Below are positions 37,001-50,920 of a stretch of DNA of 64,000 bases, one piece after another. The stretch comes from Balanoglossus misakiensis (taxonomy: Eukaryota; Hemichordata), in contig CM082577.2 in the NCBI GenBank assembly GCA_040954595.2, positions 10,478,001 to 10,542,000 of the forward strand, given 5' to 3'. Both the position numbers and the translations under genes were made by a program. The number at the start of each line of letters is the position of its first letter. Position 1 is the first letter of the stretch. A model generated the notes under the pieces. It saw only the letters and a program-made list of their open reading frames with translations. It searched no databases and was not told where the DNA came from.

Positions 37001-39943
37001 ATGATAAACTTAAAACAATGTTGTGGTGTATGTTGTATTTTACTCTTCCCTTATTTTCTTATCAAGAATATTTTCCTGCCCAACCCAGCAAGATGACCTT
37101 TGCATTTTTGTATGTAGTGTGTAGGCCAAAAAAAATACAAAAACCATTGTTTCTGGTAATGGCTTTTACCCGAGGTGATGACGCGAATTTTTTGGCTTGC
37201 CTGGTCAGTGTCAATCTACTGTTGATTCATATACTGGCCATGTTAACTGGCCAACAGTTAAACGGTCGCGTGTCTTGACAAACTTCATCGTCCTCCACAG
37301 TATTTCTGGTTTGGTATCTAATGCACCAGACAAAGACAAAAATGTGCTGACCAGAAATAAATTCAACCACGTCATCATGAGAATTTGATTCAATCCAGTT
37401 GTTTCATGTCATGAATGGATCAATATTCACAGATGAAGCAGTGATTGTGCATTTGTCATTTACATTCAAGTACTCATCCGTTGATGGCGCATTACCTACT
37501 CAAACGTCATTCGTGCTGGATGAGGGTTCAGAGTATTGATCGGGTGGTGGCGCTGTAATGATTCCGGCATATGAATCAACGCTTCGATCTTCGCCAGCGA
37601 ATGTACGTGATTTGTAGTTGTGGAGACGCAGCTCAGCTCTACTGAGGCGATGTATGTGAGCGGTGACCTTACACGACACCACAGCTTTGTTGTTTCGGGG
37701 AAGGGGGACCTCAGACTGCATGCTCGACTGTCCCCAAGCCTGGTCAAGCCGTGTGGACGTACAGTAACGATGGGCCCACTACAGGTTTGTACTTTAAATT
37801 CACTTTTGAGACAGAACCCTTAAAATTGTTGTAGCTTTTGTGTTATTTCTGCAACTTGGTAACTATAGGTGTACATTTACGTCACACAGAGGCGTATAAA
37901 GCAAAGTGTAGTGGCTAGAAACAGCTGGTATATTTTCAATATTGCCATTTGCTAAAATACATATGGTTAGCAGAAATTGAACTGTTTTGAAACCTTATGT
38001 GATTTCATGTGCGATTTTCCTTTTTATAATGTATCGTACACTGGAACGCAACATTCAGTCTTCACAAATCATGTACATCGTACAGGTACGTAGATATGTG
38101 GACATGCTGAAACCGAACGGTTGGTGGCGCCTTCTACTTTTACCACTAGACTGGGGGAGGCAGCTTTCGTATTAATACCAGGGCGGGCCAAACGAAATGG
38201 GGAAATGGTCATATTTTACCTATTTTCTCATCTATCCTAGCCTGGCGGGTTATATTATACAATCGGACATATACAATTTTTAAAACGCCGTACATGAAAG
38301 TATATTATTCATAGCATTAAATTAAAAATCTTCCAGGCACAAGCGCTAAGCTCCCAACTCCTTCCCAACCACAGATTACATTTTCCTATATCCCGTACAC
38401 AATAATTGACTCAAATCCAGCGGGGGTTTATTTCCTAGCTTGCGTACAAGATATACTTCGTAACATCTACTAAGCCACTGTATGTTGAGTTCCATTGGGC
38501 TGTTCAGAGAGAATTCGTTTGTTGTCACGAAACAAGGAAATGCATTCGTTGTCATTTAGGATCCATTACGTGATTATGCCCACCATTTTAGGCCCACTTC
38601 TAAGAGGTATGGGTGTAGTCATATTTTGGGTATGTGAATAGTATGGGATTATATAGGCTAGTATGAGAAATAGTATAGACAATTTGTGATATGTTTCTCT
38701 ACATTTTACAGCATGTAAAGGTGGGAGTTCTATGCACTGTAGAATATAGCAAAATATCAGGGTTGATGGGACTATGCCGAAGTTGGCTGTAGGTTCAGAT
38801 TTAGTTTCACGTTTAATTTTGGACGTGGGCAACCATCAGTGCCAGCGAAAGCAATTTCGTATTAGGGCCCTTTCTAGCTACCCATTTAATATTAAATTAA
38901 AGTCAATTAGGTAAATGTCGTCAATCATCGGCGGTACATTTGTCAGGGCAGGAACTGCCGCCACCATTTAGCCCACCCGGTCCCTTACACTGCTCTGTGT
39001 CCCTGAGACTCATAACATGACGCTCACCACGTGATTTGCTGGTACATACTACACCGCGCAGATAATGGCCTTACTTCATAAATACATGTAGGCACAGTCC
39101 GTCTTGGGGGACTGTGATGCAGGAAAGGTTTGCCTACCATGGAGAGTTGGTTAAAGTAAAAAGACTGCTTTCTGTTGGTATTCTCTGAAATTATCGTTAG
39201 TCCATAGCTCTATTTTGTGGAATACGTATGTGTGTGTGCGTAATAGTCAAACAAGAAACTATGCAAACTGTGCACGTTCCATTGAACACAGGTGCACCAA
39301 CTAGTTTGCATACTAGGTCTGGCCACCTGCGCGTTTCAGTAATTGCCCATTACCCACTTGTCGTCTGAGGACACTCCTGATGTCCTTAATATCAAAGCAA
39401 TAACGACCACATTATTTCAATGATGTACATTATTGTAGTAACACTTTGCGTCTTCTTTGACTTGCTAGCAAGTAGCAAAATTATGGGGCAACACAAACCC
39501 CTTAACATTAGTAATAAAATCGCCTTTGGACCCATATTCTCCAGCCGCCGCCACCCCCCACCAATATCAAATGAACCATCCCTAAAATGCTTTTGCGCAC
39601 ATTTAATCACTTCGCTGCTTTCGAATTCCCTATATACAGGCACGGAGATCACAGATTTCAACATACACACGGAAAAGACAGTCATAAATTATGGATTGCT
39701 TAGTTTATTTGGCGAGGTGTCAAAATTGAAACCAAGTGGCCATAAAACGGGCAGACAAATGACTCATATAGATGCCATAATTTTTTAGGGAAGAGAGATA
39801 AACAGGCGGTGTCAGCCGGTTTACTGCCAGTTTTTATCGCCTTTAATTTTAAAACGCCGTGGACGAAGAAATACATGCAGGCCTTTGCCATCGAGATCTT
39901 TGAAACATTTGTATCGTTGGAACGTTCTCACACTGGCCCGCAG
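37001..39943. other. Intergenic region, no gene seen
   Basis: CpG frequency rises from about 37.1 kb onward. Open frames are short and show no protein family resemblance. The 37480-37780 stretch is GC-richer and may be a repeat fragment, but I cannot name it. Confidence 0.6.
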
Positions 39944-40090
39944 AGAATCTCGCCAAGGACCTGGGATCATATTTCTCACAGTCGTCGGGGATTTTTTGTC
40001 CAGGCACACTCGCTTACGGCTCGTGTGCGACAAACAATCCCCCACAAGTGTGAGAAATATGGTCCCAGGTCCTTGGGAGTGCGAGATTCT
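39944..40090. repeat. Long hairpin: about 65-bp imperfect inverted arms
   Basis: AGAATCTCG at 39944 pairs with CGAGATTCT ending at 40090. The arms share CCAAGGACCTGGGA, CATATTTCTCACA and GGGGATT before a short loop near 40013-40023. It could fold as one long stem. It is either a small foldback transposon or a structured RNA; the sequence alone does not decide. Confidence 0.75.
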
Positions 40091-41517
40091 ATTGACCTTC
40101 CGTCCGTATACGTACATAGTACGGACACGACCAAGCGCATCACGATCATCGCCGTCCATCACCCGTCGTTCCAAATTAATGTCTCCATTCTCTCCTTTTA
40201 ATTTGTATCGTCGCGACCGACCGCGCGATGATTTCAGCGACGACTCTCACAATCAAAGTCTTCGCTCTCATGTACCGGGGACCATATCACATAGTACACG
40301 TCCACCCACACACGAACAGCCCGTAAAAACGGTTAACTGCAGCAAGCTTCACGTAAATCCACCAACCGGGGAAAATTGTCTATATGCATGAGCGAGACCT
40401 TGCAAGCGCTTACACAAAATGACAAACAAGAAATTTCAAAAGACATTTCCTTGTTTGAAGGTGTCAATGTGCCATGCCACAGACAGGTTGCCTCTGAAGT
40501 ATGCGAGCGACTACACAATAATACAGTATGTAAAAGATCTCCAGCTTTCGCCGCTATTGTACGCTATTCAGGTGCGCGCAGGATGACAAGTTAAATCTAC
40601 AAAAACAATTAAATTTCCGCGTCATCATTTATTGGTCCAAACTATCGATCTGTTCCATCAAAACTTTGGTTGGTTTTAAACCTCGGATAGTGAACGCAAT
40701 CCCCGATGGGCGTCGCCAAGGTGCGTCACCGTTGTATGAAAAAGGCGGATTGCACGTGTGACGCACAGGTTTTTGGTTGTACACAAGTGGTGGAAAACAC
40801 ACCCCATAAAAGTTCCGAACATGACTACACTGTATTTCTTGTCAGAATGTTACCAACAAAGCTGTTTATTTAACCTGGTCAGTAGACACAGCCGTTTTTA
40901 CGAGAAAAATTGCCTTGAACGTTACCGTGTGCTTTTCCTGGTATACCTTCAACACTATTTCCCATTACATGAAATCATCGCTAGCCAAGCGATGTTTATC
41001 CGAACAGGGACTTCGCCCCACCTTAGTCAAGCCGGGCGGATCTGATGACGTTTTAAGCCCAAACGCGTGATCAACAAAACTTTGTTTTGTCCTAGACAAT
41101 AAACGAGGAGGGCGGTCATGGGCAGTGCGTCAGGGACAATTTCATTGACATTGAACTTGAGAATTATCGATTGGATACCCTAGTAAATCAATTGGCGGTT
41201 GGAGCTCGCTGCGCCCTGACAATCCGAAGAAATCCGACAAACACAAATAATAGGCCTACTATCAATTTAGGTTAAAATTTAATCAGAAATTGCATGTATA
41301 CCAAAAGTTACAGACTTGACAAGCCAAGGGCGCGATAAAAAATTGAGTTCATTATTTATACCGTATGAAGTTTTGGGGAAATTCCCTAATGTAGATTTCT
41401 AGAGCCGTGACGACCACTTCTTCGGCTGTTCGGCAGCCGTTTACAGATGGGCCTATTGTGAGCCATGTGTCCTGGTACTACTGTATATTTAGGCAAGAAA
41501 CACATCCCCCCTTACTC

Positions 41518-41583
41518 TAGTATCTAGCCGACGGTTTTGTCAGCCTTGGAAGCAAGGCGGACAAAACACGGCTAGATATTAGA
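41518..41583. repeat. Near-perfect 66-bp hairpin
   Basis: TATCTAGCCG..GTTTTGTC.GCCTTG on the left pairs with CAAGGCGGACAAAAC.CGGCTAGATA on the right, with a four-base loop GAAG. The stem is about 28 bp with few mismatches. It is probably a tiny foldback repeat. Confidence 0.8.
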
Positions 41584-42043
41584 CTTCATCCCCCTGAGCG
41601 ACCAACTTGAAAACGTTACATCTGAGAAACCGACATAAAGATCATTTTGTAATCACAATAATGATTTTGCTGTAAAACAACGGGAGGTTCAAACCCAAGG
41701 TAAAAACGAGTTTCTTCATTTCAAGCCACAAATCCTTGGAAGTCGACATTGAAAATGACGCACGCATTCGGTTTTATAACACGACGTAATTGACGCTTGA
41801 ATTGGTAAACGTTGTTACACTGAACATTGCACACGACTATTAAAACAATGTTTAGGCGTTTTAGGAGACAAATCGTTCAAGGGACGTTTATTTCAAACAG
41901 AAGTGTGTTTATAATGCGCATTTGTCATTTTGTAGTTGTCGAAGATGGTGAATGACTGGAATGCACTAGAATCTTCAGAGATTTTCCTGTGATTTCAATT
42001 GTTTCCAGTTTTTAGCTGCAAATGAATATGTTTTCAGTGAAAG

Positions 42044-42045
<2 letters not shown>

Positions 42046-42084
<39 letters not shown>
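42046..42084. repeat. AG microsatellite
   Basis: About 18 AG units with one GGG interruption. Confidence 0.9.
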
Positions 42085-42519
42085 CTTCGTACTAGTGACT
42101 CGTTCTTGAACGCAATCGTCATCACTAATGCGCGTTTGATTCAAGCAAAACGCCCAGGGTATTTAAGAGAGAGGGCCTTTACATGTAACAAGTCGATATT
42201 TTCTTGACTCCGGAGTTTGATATTTTGTCGGACTCACGATACAGCGGAACGACACAGCTAAAAGATTTGCTTCCGCAAGTGCTACGGTGGAAAGGGTTCT
42301 CGCTACCGCCACAATGTCGATCGAAAACTGAGAAGAAGAAAAAAATATGAAGCGATTGGCACTCCTCTGCCAGAAGGTGTAGATGAGATAGGACGTCACT
42401 ATTAGACTAGGGTTATAATTTCTATGGGCCTGGTGGACACATCTTATCAGCAGGTCTCCTCATCACTGTTGAACGACCCATCGAGGAATCGGTTTATCAG
42501 CAAGTTAATTAGTTAATTA

Positions 42520-42588
42520 ATTGATCAATCAATCAATCAATCAACCAACCAACCAAGCAATCAATCAATCAATCAATCAATCAATCAG
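42520..42588. repeat. AATC tetranucleotide microsatellite
   Basis: Repeats of AATC interrupted by AACC variants. Confidence 0.85.
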
Positions 42589-43788
42589 CTCACCAATCAA
42601 CCAACCACCCACCCAAACAAACCAGGCAAGCAATACTGACACTACATGGTACAAAAAATAGTCCGGATTTGATATTAATCGGTTAATGTGATAATTGTTT
42701 TATTACTATTAAAGTCTGCTCCCGGTGGACGCGCATCGTATTTTCGTAGAGCTCGTGGCCGTCAAATGTTGGGGGGGGGGGGGGGGAGAGACGAGACATG
42801 CGCGTGATCCGAATCGACAATGATGTATTGTGCGCCGTTGCTGCGGGCACCGTGACCTGTGACAGCTCAGAGGTCAAAGGTAACGAATGTGTTGCTCTAA
42901 GGCTGTCAAATACGGGATCAAATCTCACGCATGTTGCCGCCACTACGGAATAGCAGAAATCTCTTGGTAGTCCTATTACCGCCGCTGTGTTCCAAATGCG
43001 GATGCGCTCTGTCTCCGCGTATCGCTGTCACAAAATGATGGCAAGAAATCCGAGACGGCGCAATGGGGACCCCCCGATTTCTGCAGTCATGCGTGGGACT
43101 CGGATGAACAAAAGCGCATGAAGACTGACAGCGAGCGACTCGGTTTACCGCGGGAGGCGAGCGTTGGAAAATTTCCATCCCGACATGAGCCCGTACTATA
43201 CAGCACCTCGAAAATGCGCTTCATGCATCATGGCGATATTACGGAGGGGAAATTAATAAACGATTGGATATTTGTAGTACCCGAGACAACAATTATGTTA
43301 ACCAACATGTAGGCCTAAAACATATCGGATAATTGGAAAATTGCCATCTTTATTTTCCAATGTACTAATTTTTTGTTATTATTTGCATACCTGATATTAG
43401 ACTAATCTACTAGTTCTAAATTTAGACATACAAGGAAGCTTCTGATGAAATGTTCGCTCTAGATTGGAAGCCCAAATACGGTCATGGTTTAACGACCGCG
43501 AGTAAAATGTACTGGTGGCCTTTACTGTGTTCGTGTGCTTCTCTCACTACTCACATTTGGTTTGAAAGAGGCGAATGGGTTTGATAACACGCATCCCTGG
43601 TCCATGTATGTTAAGTTCTCGATAATAGTTTACGGAATACTACTCCTCAGCCTAAACCAACATTCCTGACCCGCTGTCAGCCAATAAAATATATATTCAT
43701 ATTAATAAATTGTTCGCGCGGCTTCAAGTTTTACTTGACGCAGCCGACATTTTGTGGTGCCAAAAATTGGCGGGTAAATCCATTTTCA

Positions 43789-44025
43789 CGATAAAAAAAA
43801 ACAACTATAATTTCTTGGACAAAAAAAACGCGCTGTGAATGTTCGTTTTCTGGATCTTTCTCACTGTGAGCATCGATATTTTGCTAATTTAAATCTCGAC
43901 TGCGATAAACAACTACATTTGTCCTCTCTTGGACAAAAAAAAACGCGCTGCGAATGTTCGTTTTCGTTTCTGAATCATTCTGTGAGCTGGGATATTTTAA
44001 ATTGCTAATTCAAAACTCGACTACG
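43789..44025 (+). repeat. 114-bp tandem duplication
   Basis: The block with CTTGGACAAAAAAAACGCGC, AATGTTCGTTTTC and CTCGACT appears twice, with CGATAA starting at 43789 and 43903. The copies differ by small indels, so it is moderately old. Confidence 0.8.
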
Positions 44026-44702
44026 CATGTGGAGGCCCGACTGTAGCAGTAACTGCGTCCCACTGCGCCAGTTAATAACCGAAGACAAAGTCAGCGAAAT
44101 TGAAGGTACATTACGTGGACATAAGGGATAATTTCAGGTATTTCCAGCGATTTCTAATTTCGATGGGCAATAGCCGAATTGAAAATGATAATAGGCGAAT
44201 TGAAATGGTGCAGCAGTTAAGCATCGGCGCCGCGGGATCAGAAAAATGACGGTCAGAAAATATTTTTTCTCTTCAAAATACAAAGGATTGCTGCGGCCTG
44301 CCATGTGCTGAACACTGCAATGCAGGGTATAGCTCTATCGCCCGTCGCGCTCGCCGAATTTAAACCCGTCATATTTGCCGCGGTCTTGGCTGATTAAATT
44401 CCATTCTAAAACCGTTCAGCAAAATGCTTTGCAATAAAATGGGCGCATAATGAAACGTGAAAGCGCAGCCTGTCCATTGTAACCCGGTCATTTACAAGTC
44501 ATAAATATTGGTCGATAAAAAAACACACGAATGCTTGCTTTTCATCAGGATGGAGTTGTTTATAATTTTTTCCGAATAAATTTAAGAAAAAATTCAGCGC
44601 ATGATGGGTGGGTGGGCGGATTGATAACGTGAAAAAAGACGCACGCGCACATATATGATTCCACTGCGTGTTTCGAGTACATGTACAGGGATGACCATGC
44701 AT

Positions 44703-44895
44703 GCATACATACATACATACATACATACATACATACATACATACATACATACATACACACATACATACACACATACATACATACATACATACATACATAC
44801 ATACATACATACATACATACATACATACACACATACATACACACACACACATACACACATACATACATACATACATACATACATACATACATACA
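44703..44895. repeat. ATAC tetranucleotide microsatellite, about 190 bp
   Basis: Almost pure ATAC units with a few ACAC interruptions. All long open frames here (Tyr-Ile-His-Thr or Met-Tyr-Val-Cys repeats) are by-products. Confidence 0.97.
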
Positions 44896-47800
44896 CGAAC
44901 ACACATGTGAGCTTCAGAAGGAAAGTTTTAATGCAGAAATATGTATATCACCGTGTATACACAGTTTAATTTTAGAAAGTATTAAACAAGCATTTACAAT
45001 GACCTCGTTTTCTTTACACAAACAACGCAAGTTGATTCTCAATAAGCAATATCTGAATATTCTTTTGGTTGTTCTATATCCCATGGGCGCATGTTGACTG
45101 GATAATCTCCGGGATTAGCGGATAATCTCTAGAATATGTCGTATCGTACTCGCGTGTGTGATGTACCGAAATATCCCTTTTGCGTCAGTCAAGCGAATAC
45201 TGCTCAACGGTATTCTGGCGATTATCTGGTCAACAGGCGCCTGTGAGAGATATCCATACATTACGCGCTGCCAACGTGTATATATCTTACATTTATCCTC
45301 CACAGGTTGTAAACAATGAACAAATTTCGTCGCCGCTTCTGTAATGTTCGCTATGTATTCTATTCCTTTCGGTACGATGGTCGACTTTTTGGCTTTGCCC
45401 CACGCTGAGGCTGATAGTGGTCACGCAAGAGTCAGATGATAGGTATGCGGTCGATCGTGAAACTGTTACAGGATAAAATTAATATAACTAATATCGAGAC
45501 ATTTGACCCAAAATGGCAGATAAAATAATAACCGTGTTCTACAGTAATGCGGTTGTGAGTTGCCATGGCGTTGGTCGTGAATAGTTGGGATAGACGGTAT
45601 TGACGGTCGCTGCGGCCGATGACCATCGCTGTGATGCCGACCGATGACGGTAGCGGTGGCGATTGGACACCACACACTGCGAAGCTAGACCGCAAGATGA
45701 TGAAGGTGGTGAACATTGTCTGGTGGTGATGATGAAGATGGCGGTCGCGCGACGATCGATGACGACAATAATGGTAGTGACGATGATGATGGCGACGAAG
45801 ACAACATTTACAATTATGACAATAACAACAACAAGAACAACCACGACGACGACGACGACGACGACGATGATGATGATGATGATGATGATACTTCTATCAT
45901 GACGATTGTGATGATGATGATAATAATACTGGTAATATCGATACTGAAAACACTAGTTCTCACAGTCGTGAACATGGGAATAATGGATGATCACAAAATT
46001 ATTCCATTTCGGTCAATGACACGGACCAATGCTATATTATAGTGCGAACAACAAATATTGCTCGGCTTTCGATTGTTTTGTTCCAGTTCATATAGAGATT
46101 AGAAACTATATACAGCAGCCTATATACAAGTTCGATGTGTCTTAGATCTGAGTACGGTTGCTATACTTCAATAAGAAACGTTTTGTATATATTCGGATGG
46201 TCACGTATATTTCTATCAGGCAAGACATGGAAAAATCCACGACTATATTGTCTTTTGGTAATGTTTCTGTTTGGTGGTACCGCGTAGACGTTGACTAGGC
46301 CTAAACTGCACTGAGTGTACTGTTGGAAATGTTTACAATCGGGGCGATCACGTTAAAGCGTATAGGCCTAAACACTAATTTACCCAAATGATCCGTTCAG
46401 GCTGGTTTTATCTCGTTCCTGACCTTTGCCTGTCTTCGTTTAAATAATCAGAGTTTATCGTTTAAAAAGCTGAGAATTTTCCGATTCCTGAGATTTCTCG
46501 CTCCCCGTTTTTAACAAATGGTCGAAGCGTCGTGTCGTCTGCATCGTTGTCTGTTCTCAGTTTGTTTTCCCGCCAAAAGTGTCGATGAAAAAATCAAAAG
46601 ACAGAAAAAAAGGAGTACATTTTTTGACCTCTTTTTGTAATAAATAATGTCATTTCCTGCATTTATTTTTATTGTTTCATCGCCTTGTTGGCAGAGATGG
46701 CCGATTGTACGCACTCGACAGCGGCGGTGACGGTAGCTGGATGTGTCTCGCCCGACACCGAACGGAGGTCGCGAAAACCGCGCCGATATGAATTCAGAAG
46801 ACAGTAAATTCCAGCGATGATATAAATATCGCATAACGAGTGACGTGCACATCCGAATCTTATTTATCGCGGGGAAAGTTGCAGCGGGTAATATTTCTCC
46901 TAAATTAACTTGATCAATGCTACTAAAACTGCGCTGAGATGTCCCAGGGTTGCATTTTATTTCTGCCCGTGGAATGCCGTCGCGATATAGGCTACCGACT
47001 TGATTCACAAACTGCTATGGCCACAACAACATGCAAGCAAGAAGCTGTTAATATTACCGAGTTCGGTTTTCACGGCTCACACTGTTAACCAAATGACTAA
47101 AAACCGAACAGAATCTTTCGAGAAAATACACTAAATTTTGAACAAACGCTACTATGTTTTATTGTCGGTGTAGCGAAAGTCCTGTAGGCTTACCTCTAAA
47201 TTCAGCATGCCCTCGGCGTACACAGAATGCATGCGTATATGGTATAGTCAGCCCCTGGGATATGCTTGTGATATTAATACAGTCGGGGGCTTGTATTATA
47301 GCGTTACAGTCGCTTTATTCAGCTTATGCTAGTTTTTCGGCTGGTTTTCCTGCATGCCCGCTATAATCAAGCTCTATATACAATGAACGAGTACGTTTTG
47401 AGTTTCAAGTTAATTTTCGAGCTGGGAGAACTGCCGAGCGGATGCGGCGCTCTCGTCGTTCGTATACCCGAAAGCAGGGAGCGAGCCCCGCTTTCCCACT
47501 CTCCGCCATTTCAATGGTAACCATGGCGAATGATAAGACTGGTTCGGGCCAGCCGCGCCGCGCGCACATGTAAGGCCTCGCTTTGATGCCGTGCTCACTA
47601 CAACCGACTCAATGAGACGGCGCGACGCGAATCTCGCAAAATGAAATTTCGCTCTCCCAGTAATGAGGCGTCATCCTGGGGCAACGGGTTCTTCTTCCAA
47701 TCCTTGTTCTGCATGATACCGAGTCTGATTGTAATCGAGCGGCCGTTTCATTTCCCCTGACCGAGGGCTAAATAGACAATTTCAGGATTTCCTGTCCCGT

Positions 47801-50700
47801 TAGAGAGATAAGCGCTCGGGACAAACGGGGGAAAAAATTGTCATCTGCCTCCCTTTAACTAATCCGCGTCCATGGCACGAAGTCGATTACAGTGTTTTAT
47901 TGGAGCCTTCCTCTAACTTGAAATTACGGCGCACTCTCTTTCAGGATTGGAATTACCCTATTTTTAAAATTTTTACTGGAAAAAATGACATAAATTATAA
48001 AGCTGAATATCGTCCGTGAACATTCGCTTTCAGGTACTTACGCGGTAAACAAATCTTTGTTGACTTCACAGCCCAGATTATACATTTTGCGCGATACAAT
48101 GTACATGCACGGTAGAAAATACACTGCATGTATACCATCAGAAAATGGTAATATTTAGCGTGGCGACCACAACTAATCATGCGGTTCACTGTACTGACCA
48201 ACCATGTGAGATCAGTGACATTATAACAAAATATACATAATTCGGCCTGCTTGTTTGTCTTAATCAAGAATTGCTGTCAATCATATTCGTATCATCTGGG
48301 GTGGATTCATATTCAGACATATTGATCAGAAGAGATATTAGGTCCTGCATGTAGCTACAAATTGAGGCAATAATGTTTGTTTCGTGCATCGAACACCGGT
48401 TTTTGTTCTACTCCCCGAAACGTTTTGAAATTCCCCTTTGCCGACTTTTCAACACCGTATGCGTACAGAAAACGCCGTTATTGACTACATATGAATTAAA
48501 GTCCGGACTTCAAAACAAACGCGATTGTCATTTGTCAACGATATCAATACACCCGTCTTCTTCACGTGTTGACTGAAACCGAATGCTATGCGTATTGCAA
48601 CAACTGTGCGGAGATGGGACATGCGGAAAAAAGAAAGTGCACTTTGAATTTCAGAATAATAACACACGCAAAGGCAAGTCATCATAAAGTTACACACTTA
48701 CTGCTCTTCGGAAAAGAGTGACTCTCGCCCGATAATCTACCGCGAGATTGACGCCGCGCCGAGTACCGGGTGAAAACGCGGGGGCGGTTGTCTGCATGCC
48801 GAGTGCACGCACATTGCGCGTTTCCTTGGACGCTATATTACAGTGTAATTGCTCGTGATGCCTTTGCTTGAAAATAACCTTGTTGGCGCGAAACCAGTTT
48901 GGGATCGCGACACCAATCTAGTCGCGGCAGAACATTGACTTGGCAAGTCTTGTCTCAAGGTTCAGTTCAGTGCGTCTTTTGAGCTTCGGTAAGACATGCA
49001 TTCTCCATCCCCGGGCTAACGAACCGCATATACGACCATCAGATCTAAAATATGATCGTCGTGGAACAAAATAAAACACACAGACGACAAAATCCAATTA
49101 AATCGCAACAATTGTATACGTTGTAAGCCTTGTTTCCTGGGGATCAGAGGCACACATGAGAACATAAGATTTAGGGGCAACTTTGGGAGAAATATTATAT
49201 TTAAAATTTATCGGAAACTCCTGATTATACACATCGAAATTGTCGCGTCTGTGAAGCCAAAATTAATCCGCATTGTGTTCATATATAGGCCTATATACAA
49301 GTTTTAATAACGATTGGTTTCGTCGCCGACTGTTCTTCATTATCGACTGTCTCCGTTGTTTCAAACCGAAGAAACCCTCGATTGCGTAATAGCGTAAGGA
49401 GAGTGCGAAAAACATGATGCAGGCTTTATAGAGCAGACGGCGGGGGGAAATTCAACGATCATGCGGTGATCTCAAACCACGGACAGTGACGCTTCTTTCG
49501 CGTTGTCGTTTTCCCGCCATCTCTGCCGCGCACTTTGGACTTTACTCCCGGATTTTTTTTTTGTCAACACGGCCGTTTACAAATTAATCGCATGTGTTGT
49601 TTGATTGTTTACGGGAGACTGTAGTATCATCAGACGCGGCACGGCCCTATCTAAACGGAGGCCTAATAAGGCTAGAGATAAGACGACATAACGGTTTACC
49701 GCCAGCTAAGCTACCGGTATTGCCGCGCGCGCGCTGCGCTATGGCGATGTCGCGAGCGCGGCGAATCACTATTCAATCTACGTAGTGTCAACTTGGCCTA
49801 TATACAGGCGCTACTGAACTGCGGGGGCGAACTTCATACACAAAGGATAAAAGCAGAATTACAGTGTGCGTGCCCCGTGTACGGAATTCGTACGGGAGCC
49901 ACAAAAACCTATTCAAAACATGCAGTCAGTTGTAAATTATCGGATTTCGCAATTTTTAAGAACCGAGAATTACGCTTTCTGAACAAGGTCGGTCAAACTC
50001 GTTCCGTTCTTCAACATGCCTGAGATTTCACGAAAATGACTGAGCGCAAATTCTGCACGAAGACTACACGTATATTACCGGGTTCTTTGTCTGAAACACC
50101 GACAATCGGCTCCTCATTATTAATTTTCACCGAACAATGAATAAAACATCCACACGATAAACATTTCGGCGACAACACTGAATTGTGAGATTTTTTTCTC
50201 TCTGTAATGCAAAATATAGTTTACCCATCCGGCCTCACGACGACGCGACATTGAAGCTCAGTCTGCAGTCTTCACACCGAGGAAGAATTTGATATTCACA
50301 CTATTTATCGAGAATGCGAGCTGAGAAAAACGATGGAATCCTAATTATTACTTTTTCAATGTTCGTCGTTTGCATGGTTCAACGGTTTTACCTCTTAAAC
50401 CCAATATGTGTCCAAGGAATTATTTGCTTGTCCTGTGTCCTGGGTCGCGTCACTCAATCCGGTCTCGGGCCTGGTCATCTGGAAATCGACGCGATCAGTT
50501 GGCCACAGCGCCGTGTCCGGTCGATCCGGCTTCTTCCACCACCGAACTCGGTCAGGAACATCCAAACGGACCAGCGCACGGGTGTTGACATTTGATAGAA
50601 CAGCCCGGCGGGGTCTGCGATTTATATTACGATGACGTCATTATTAGATAAACGAGATAACGAAGCCATATATACGCGACATTAGGTTGTGTTATTGAAA
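44896..50700. other. Intergenic region, CpG-rich, no gene seen
   Basis: It contains a GAC/GAT triplet tract at about 45841-45893. The stretch 47640-47880 mixes AT-rich homeodomain-like cores with GC-rich sequence and has few repeats, which could be a regulatory element, but I have no comparison to support this. Confidence 0.5.
45841..45893. repeat. GAC/GAT trinucleotide microsatellite
   Basis: A run of CGA triplets passes into a run of TGA triplets. It reads as poly-Asp in one frame, but the frame around it is low-complexity and gene-like signals are absent. Confidence 0.9.
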
Positions 50701-50920
50701 AGCAGGGGCCCCGCCCACCTGACCCGAAGACAGCCAATGGCAGCAAAGTATGCTCAGAATGTGACATGAGATACGGCCTGTACGCACCTTGTGTACGTAA
50801 ACATTAGCCACATGTCACATGTCTGCTTTTGATTTACACGTCCCCCCCTCTCAAGCGTGTAAAGAAGATTTTTCACGAAGCGTCTATGTGATGGCCGCTG
50901 CCAGATATATACATGTGTGG

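Larger units (their letters stand above)
40091..44702. other. Intergenic region, no gene seen
   Basis: It holds a 66-bp hairpin (41518-41583), an AG microsatellite (42046-42084), a CAAT/AATC-rich tract (about 42520-42588), a poly-G run (about 42770-42786) and a 114-bp tandem duplication (43789-44025). No convincing coding exon. Confidence 0.6.

Noticed and set aside
39821-40391. Overlapping open frames on both strands
   Set aside because: They span the palindromic hairpin at 39944-40090, which gives similar peptides on both strands; no family resemblance.
44499-45097. Long open frames of Tyr-Ile-His-Thr or Met-Tyr-Val-Cys repeats
   Set aside because: Pure translation of the ATAC microsatellite; open in several frames on both strands.
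45663-46042. Poly-Asp/Asn open frame
   Set aside because: Triplet microsatellite; no splice or homology support and all frames are low-complexity.
47523-47569. ATGGCGAATGATAAG.. with Kozak context and a GTAAGG donor
   Set aside because: Only 15 codons, no downstream exon found to join; weaker than the similar case at 61860.
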